64,000 nucleotides of DNA from contig JAINUG010000011.1 in NCBI GenBank assembly GCA_029706075.1, positions 2,158,501 through 2,222,500 of the forward strand, in the 5' to 3' direction. This document shows, piece after piece, positions 62,330-64,000 of the stretch. Source of the stretch: Aldrovandia affinis. Its lineage: Eukaryota; Chordata; Actinopteri; Notacanthiformes; Halosauridae. A model generated the notes under the pieces. That model was not told the DNA's origin. It saw nothing but the letters and a program-made list of their open reading frames with translations, and searched no databases. Within the stretch, counting starts at the first letter, position 1. The number at the start of each line of letters is the position of its first letter. A program made the position numbers and the translations under genes.

Positions 62330-64000
62330 GAACACCTATTTTCTATCCCTTTAAATACTAGTGCGCTAATGCTATAGCAAATTGGCAATTTCCTGACATG
62401 ACAGTTTTGCGCAGCTGCCAGGAGCGCTTCTCAAAAGAGGAGAGCGAGGAGGTGCGGAAAAGTTGGTGCACGAATCAGAGGGGGAAAACAAGGCGCATAT
62501 TAATTTGCTATTTTCATGATTTGAGTTTATATTTTGAGACCATCTGTTTTATTTTACCATCTCTTTTTTTCCTTATTTGTAGGCTTTCCAGCTTAAAAAA
62601 AAAAAAAAACAACGTTTCTTTTCTCCTAACTTAATGTAATTGTTAAATGGAAAGCAATAAATAACTGCATGTACAGCCAAACTGATAGCCATCTGGCAAA
62701 CACAGGCTACCAAACCCAGGGTATCGCTCACAATATCGCCTTCGCATATCGCCTATCGCATTTTCTGTAGTGCAAATGGAAAGAATAAAACCCTTTCACA
62801 TAAGAAAAACAATGTGCATACAAACATATATTTATTTAACAGGTGTATCTTACTGAACGGTAGCAATGGATGGCCTGCTGGCTTCAGTATTTCATGTCCG
62901 TGCATTGAATAACCACAAGCTGTGGTGAAATAGTTTTTAGCTTAATTGATTACGCTTGCAAGTTACCCATGAATTAAGACGATTTGCCTCAATGTGGGGG
63001 GAAATTCACAATATTCACAAAACATTCTCATGTGATTTCAGATAATGTGCGCATCAATAAAGTCACTAAATTGCACAGAGCGCCAGCGTTTGTGCTAAGA
63101 GGTGGTCTAGTTGGATGTTAACGCAAACTCATTATTTGACACCAAACTTGCATAGCGCCCGACTGTTTTCATTGTCACACCCCCTATTGCGCTGCCCAAC
63201 CCATAGTCGCCCAAACGCCTTCACTGCGCACCACAAAATTTTCAGTTTGCGACAGACGAAACTGGCAATTCGCCTGCGCTAGGGCATAACACCGCTTAGT
63301 GCCGGCACAAAAAGAGGGCCCTCAGTTTCAACTGTGAAGAGAAGACTTCAAGCTGCAGGTTTGACAGGCAGTAAAAAAGCCATTGCTAAGATGGCAAAAT
63401 AAGAAAAAGAGGCTTGCCTGGGCCATGAAGCACCGCCAGTGGACTACTGAAGACTGGAAGAAGGTCTTATGAATCAAAATTAGAAATCTTGAAATTTTGA
63501 AAAGTTTTTGTAGGCCATCGAGTAGGCGAAAGGATGGTTCCTCAGTGTGTGACACCAACTGCCAAACATGGAGGAGGAAGCGTGATGGTCTGGGGCTGGA
63601 TCCAGAGTCAGCGACTTGCACAGAGTGAGTGTTAACCCACATTAGCCCCTTACTTGCCTGAAAAGGGCTTTTTTAATATGAAATGTACATTCTTTTTCAG
63701 TTTTTGGTAACCTAAACTTCTTTTTTTAACCTCTGGCAGTTTACTGCTTACCTTTGTACCATTTCAGGCTATTCACTGGATTTGAACTGCTTAAATTTCA
63801 GTAAAAACTGGAAAATGGGGGTGTTCTAAAACCTTTGACAGGTAGTGTATATTATTTAGTACAGTATAGGTTTAATATTCTTTAAAACAAAAGTAGGGAT
63901 TAAAAGCTAATCATACCAGTGACTGGTGAACTGGTGGCTGTTGAAATCTTCCTGTTACTTATGTTCCTGTGATTTATAATGGCCTTGGACCCAGAATAAA

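Larger units (their letters stand above)
61417..63321. mobile_element. GGGCCC-ended DNA transposon (Harbinger-like?) inserted in the Tc1 copy
   Basis: Left end GGGCCCTATTTTGG and right end AAAAAGAGGGCCC are inverted complements. TCA lies on both sides (61414-61416 and 63322-63324). Removing the element rejoins Tc1 coding sequence as GTCTCAGTTTCAACTG, so the boundaries are exact. A 3-bp duplication fits PIF/Harbinger, although the family assignment is inference. The element itself is about 1.2 kb once the nested LTR is removed, with no recognisable transposase. Confidence 0.8.
61163..63849 (+). mobile_element. Tc1-like transposon, outer layer of a three-element nest
   Basis: The right end is CCTTTGACAGGTAGTGTA. 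The right inverted repeat (about 63640-63849) matches, in inverse, the left segment CCAGAGGTTAAAAAAA...GGTTACCAAAAACTGAAAAA from 61163. The outer 80 bp or so of the left repeat are absent. Coding relics on the plus strand include the nucleotide stretch from 61290 and, after the insertion, KHGGGSVMVWGW (about 63567-63602). An internal deletion removes most of the catalytic region. About 1.9 kb of this span is a later insertion. Confidence 0.8.

Noticed and set aside
61624-62334. A complete retrovirus or LTR retrotransposon
   Set aside because: Only one LTR with its target duplication is present; there is no gag, pol or second LTR nearby.

Overview
The window reads as nuclear genomic DNA of a ray-finned (most likely teleost) fish. 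The evidence is a dense mixture of fish-type mobile elements: Tc1/mariner, hAT and PIF/Harbinger DNA transposons, foldback MITEs, tRNA-derived SINEs ending in the teleost 'TTTGGATAAAAG / CTGCTAAATGG' tail, and CR1-like LINE 3' ends. Long (CA)n, (GA)n and (AT)n microsatellites and CTAG-rich stretches add to this. Codon-dense open frames, operons and bacterial signals are absent. I cannot name the species; an early-branching teleost is only a guess.

No host protein-coding gene can be identified with confidence. The window looks like a gene-poor or intronic segment. Four places have exon-like character, all low to moderate confidence. One is a 57-codon secreted-protein-like ORF near 0.5 kb on the + strand. 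Another is an ATG-free, GA-rich block ending in a consensus splice donor at 13.53 kb on the - strand. A similar CpG-rich, ATG-free block ends in a donor at 52.26 kb on the - strand. The last is a 95-bp interval with acceptor and donor consensus at 40.3 kb on the - strand. The three minus-strand candidates could belong to one or more genes running leftward out of the window, but nothing here proves it.

Layout. 0-3 kb: GC-rich start, then unremarkable. 3.0-4.6 kb: decayed Tc1-like transposon. 7.1-7.9 kb: hAT element with a perfect 8-bp target duplication and a second Tc1-like copy inside. 8-17 kb: mostly single-copy sequence, microsatellites, the first candidate first exon, and a reverse-oriented tRNA-SINE. 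21-26 kb: an A-tailed retroposon, three copies of one tRNA-SINE (two in inverted orientation) and a large CT tract. 28-34 kb: a foldback, two copies of a dispersed repeat, and a Harbinger remnant that still encodes a Myb/SANT-like protein. 35-49 kb: mostly non-repetitive, with CpG-rich blocks that may be regulatory and a CA-rich minisatellite at 38 kb. 49.8-50.2 kb: a miniature Tc1 derivative next to a perfect 82-bp inverted repeat. 53-60 kb: a Tc1 fragment, LINE 3' ends, other dispersed repeats, and a foldback MITE interrupted by a LINE fragment with a 9-bp target duplication. 61.2-63.8 kb: a three-layer nest (Tc1-like, then a GGGCCC-ended element with a TCA duplication, then a solo LTR with a GAACA duplication).

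All calls come from reading the sequence by eye. Family names rest on remembered motifs, not on database searches.
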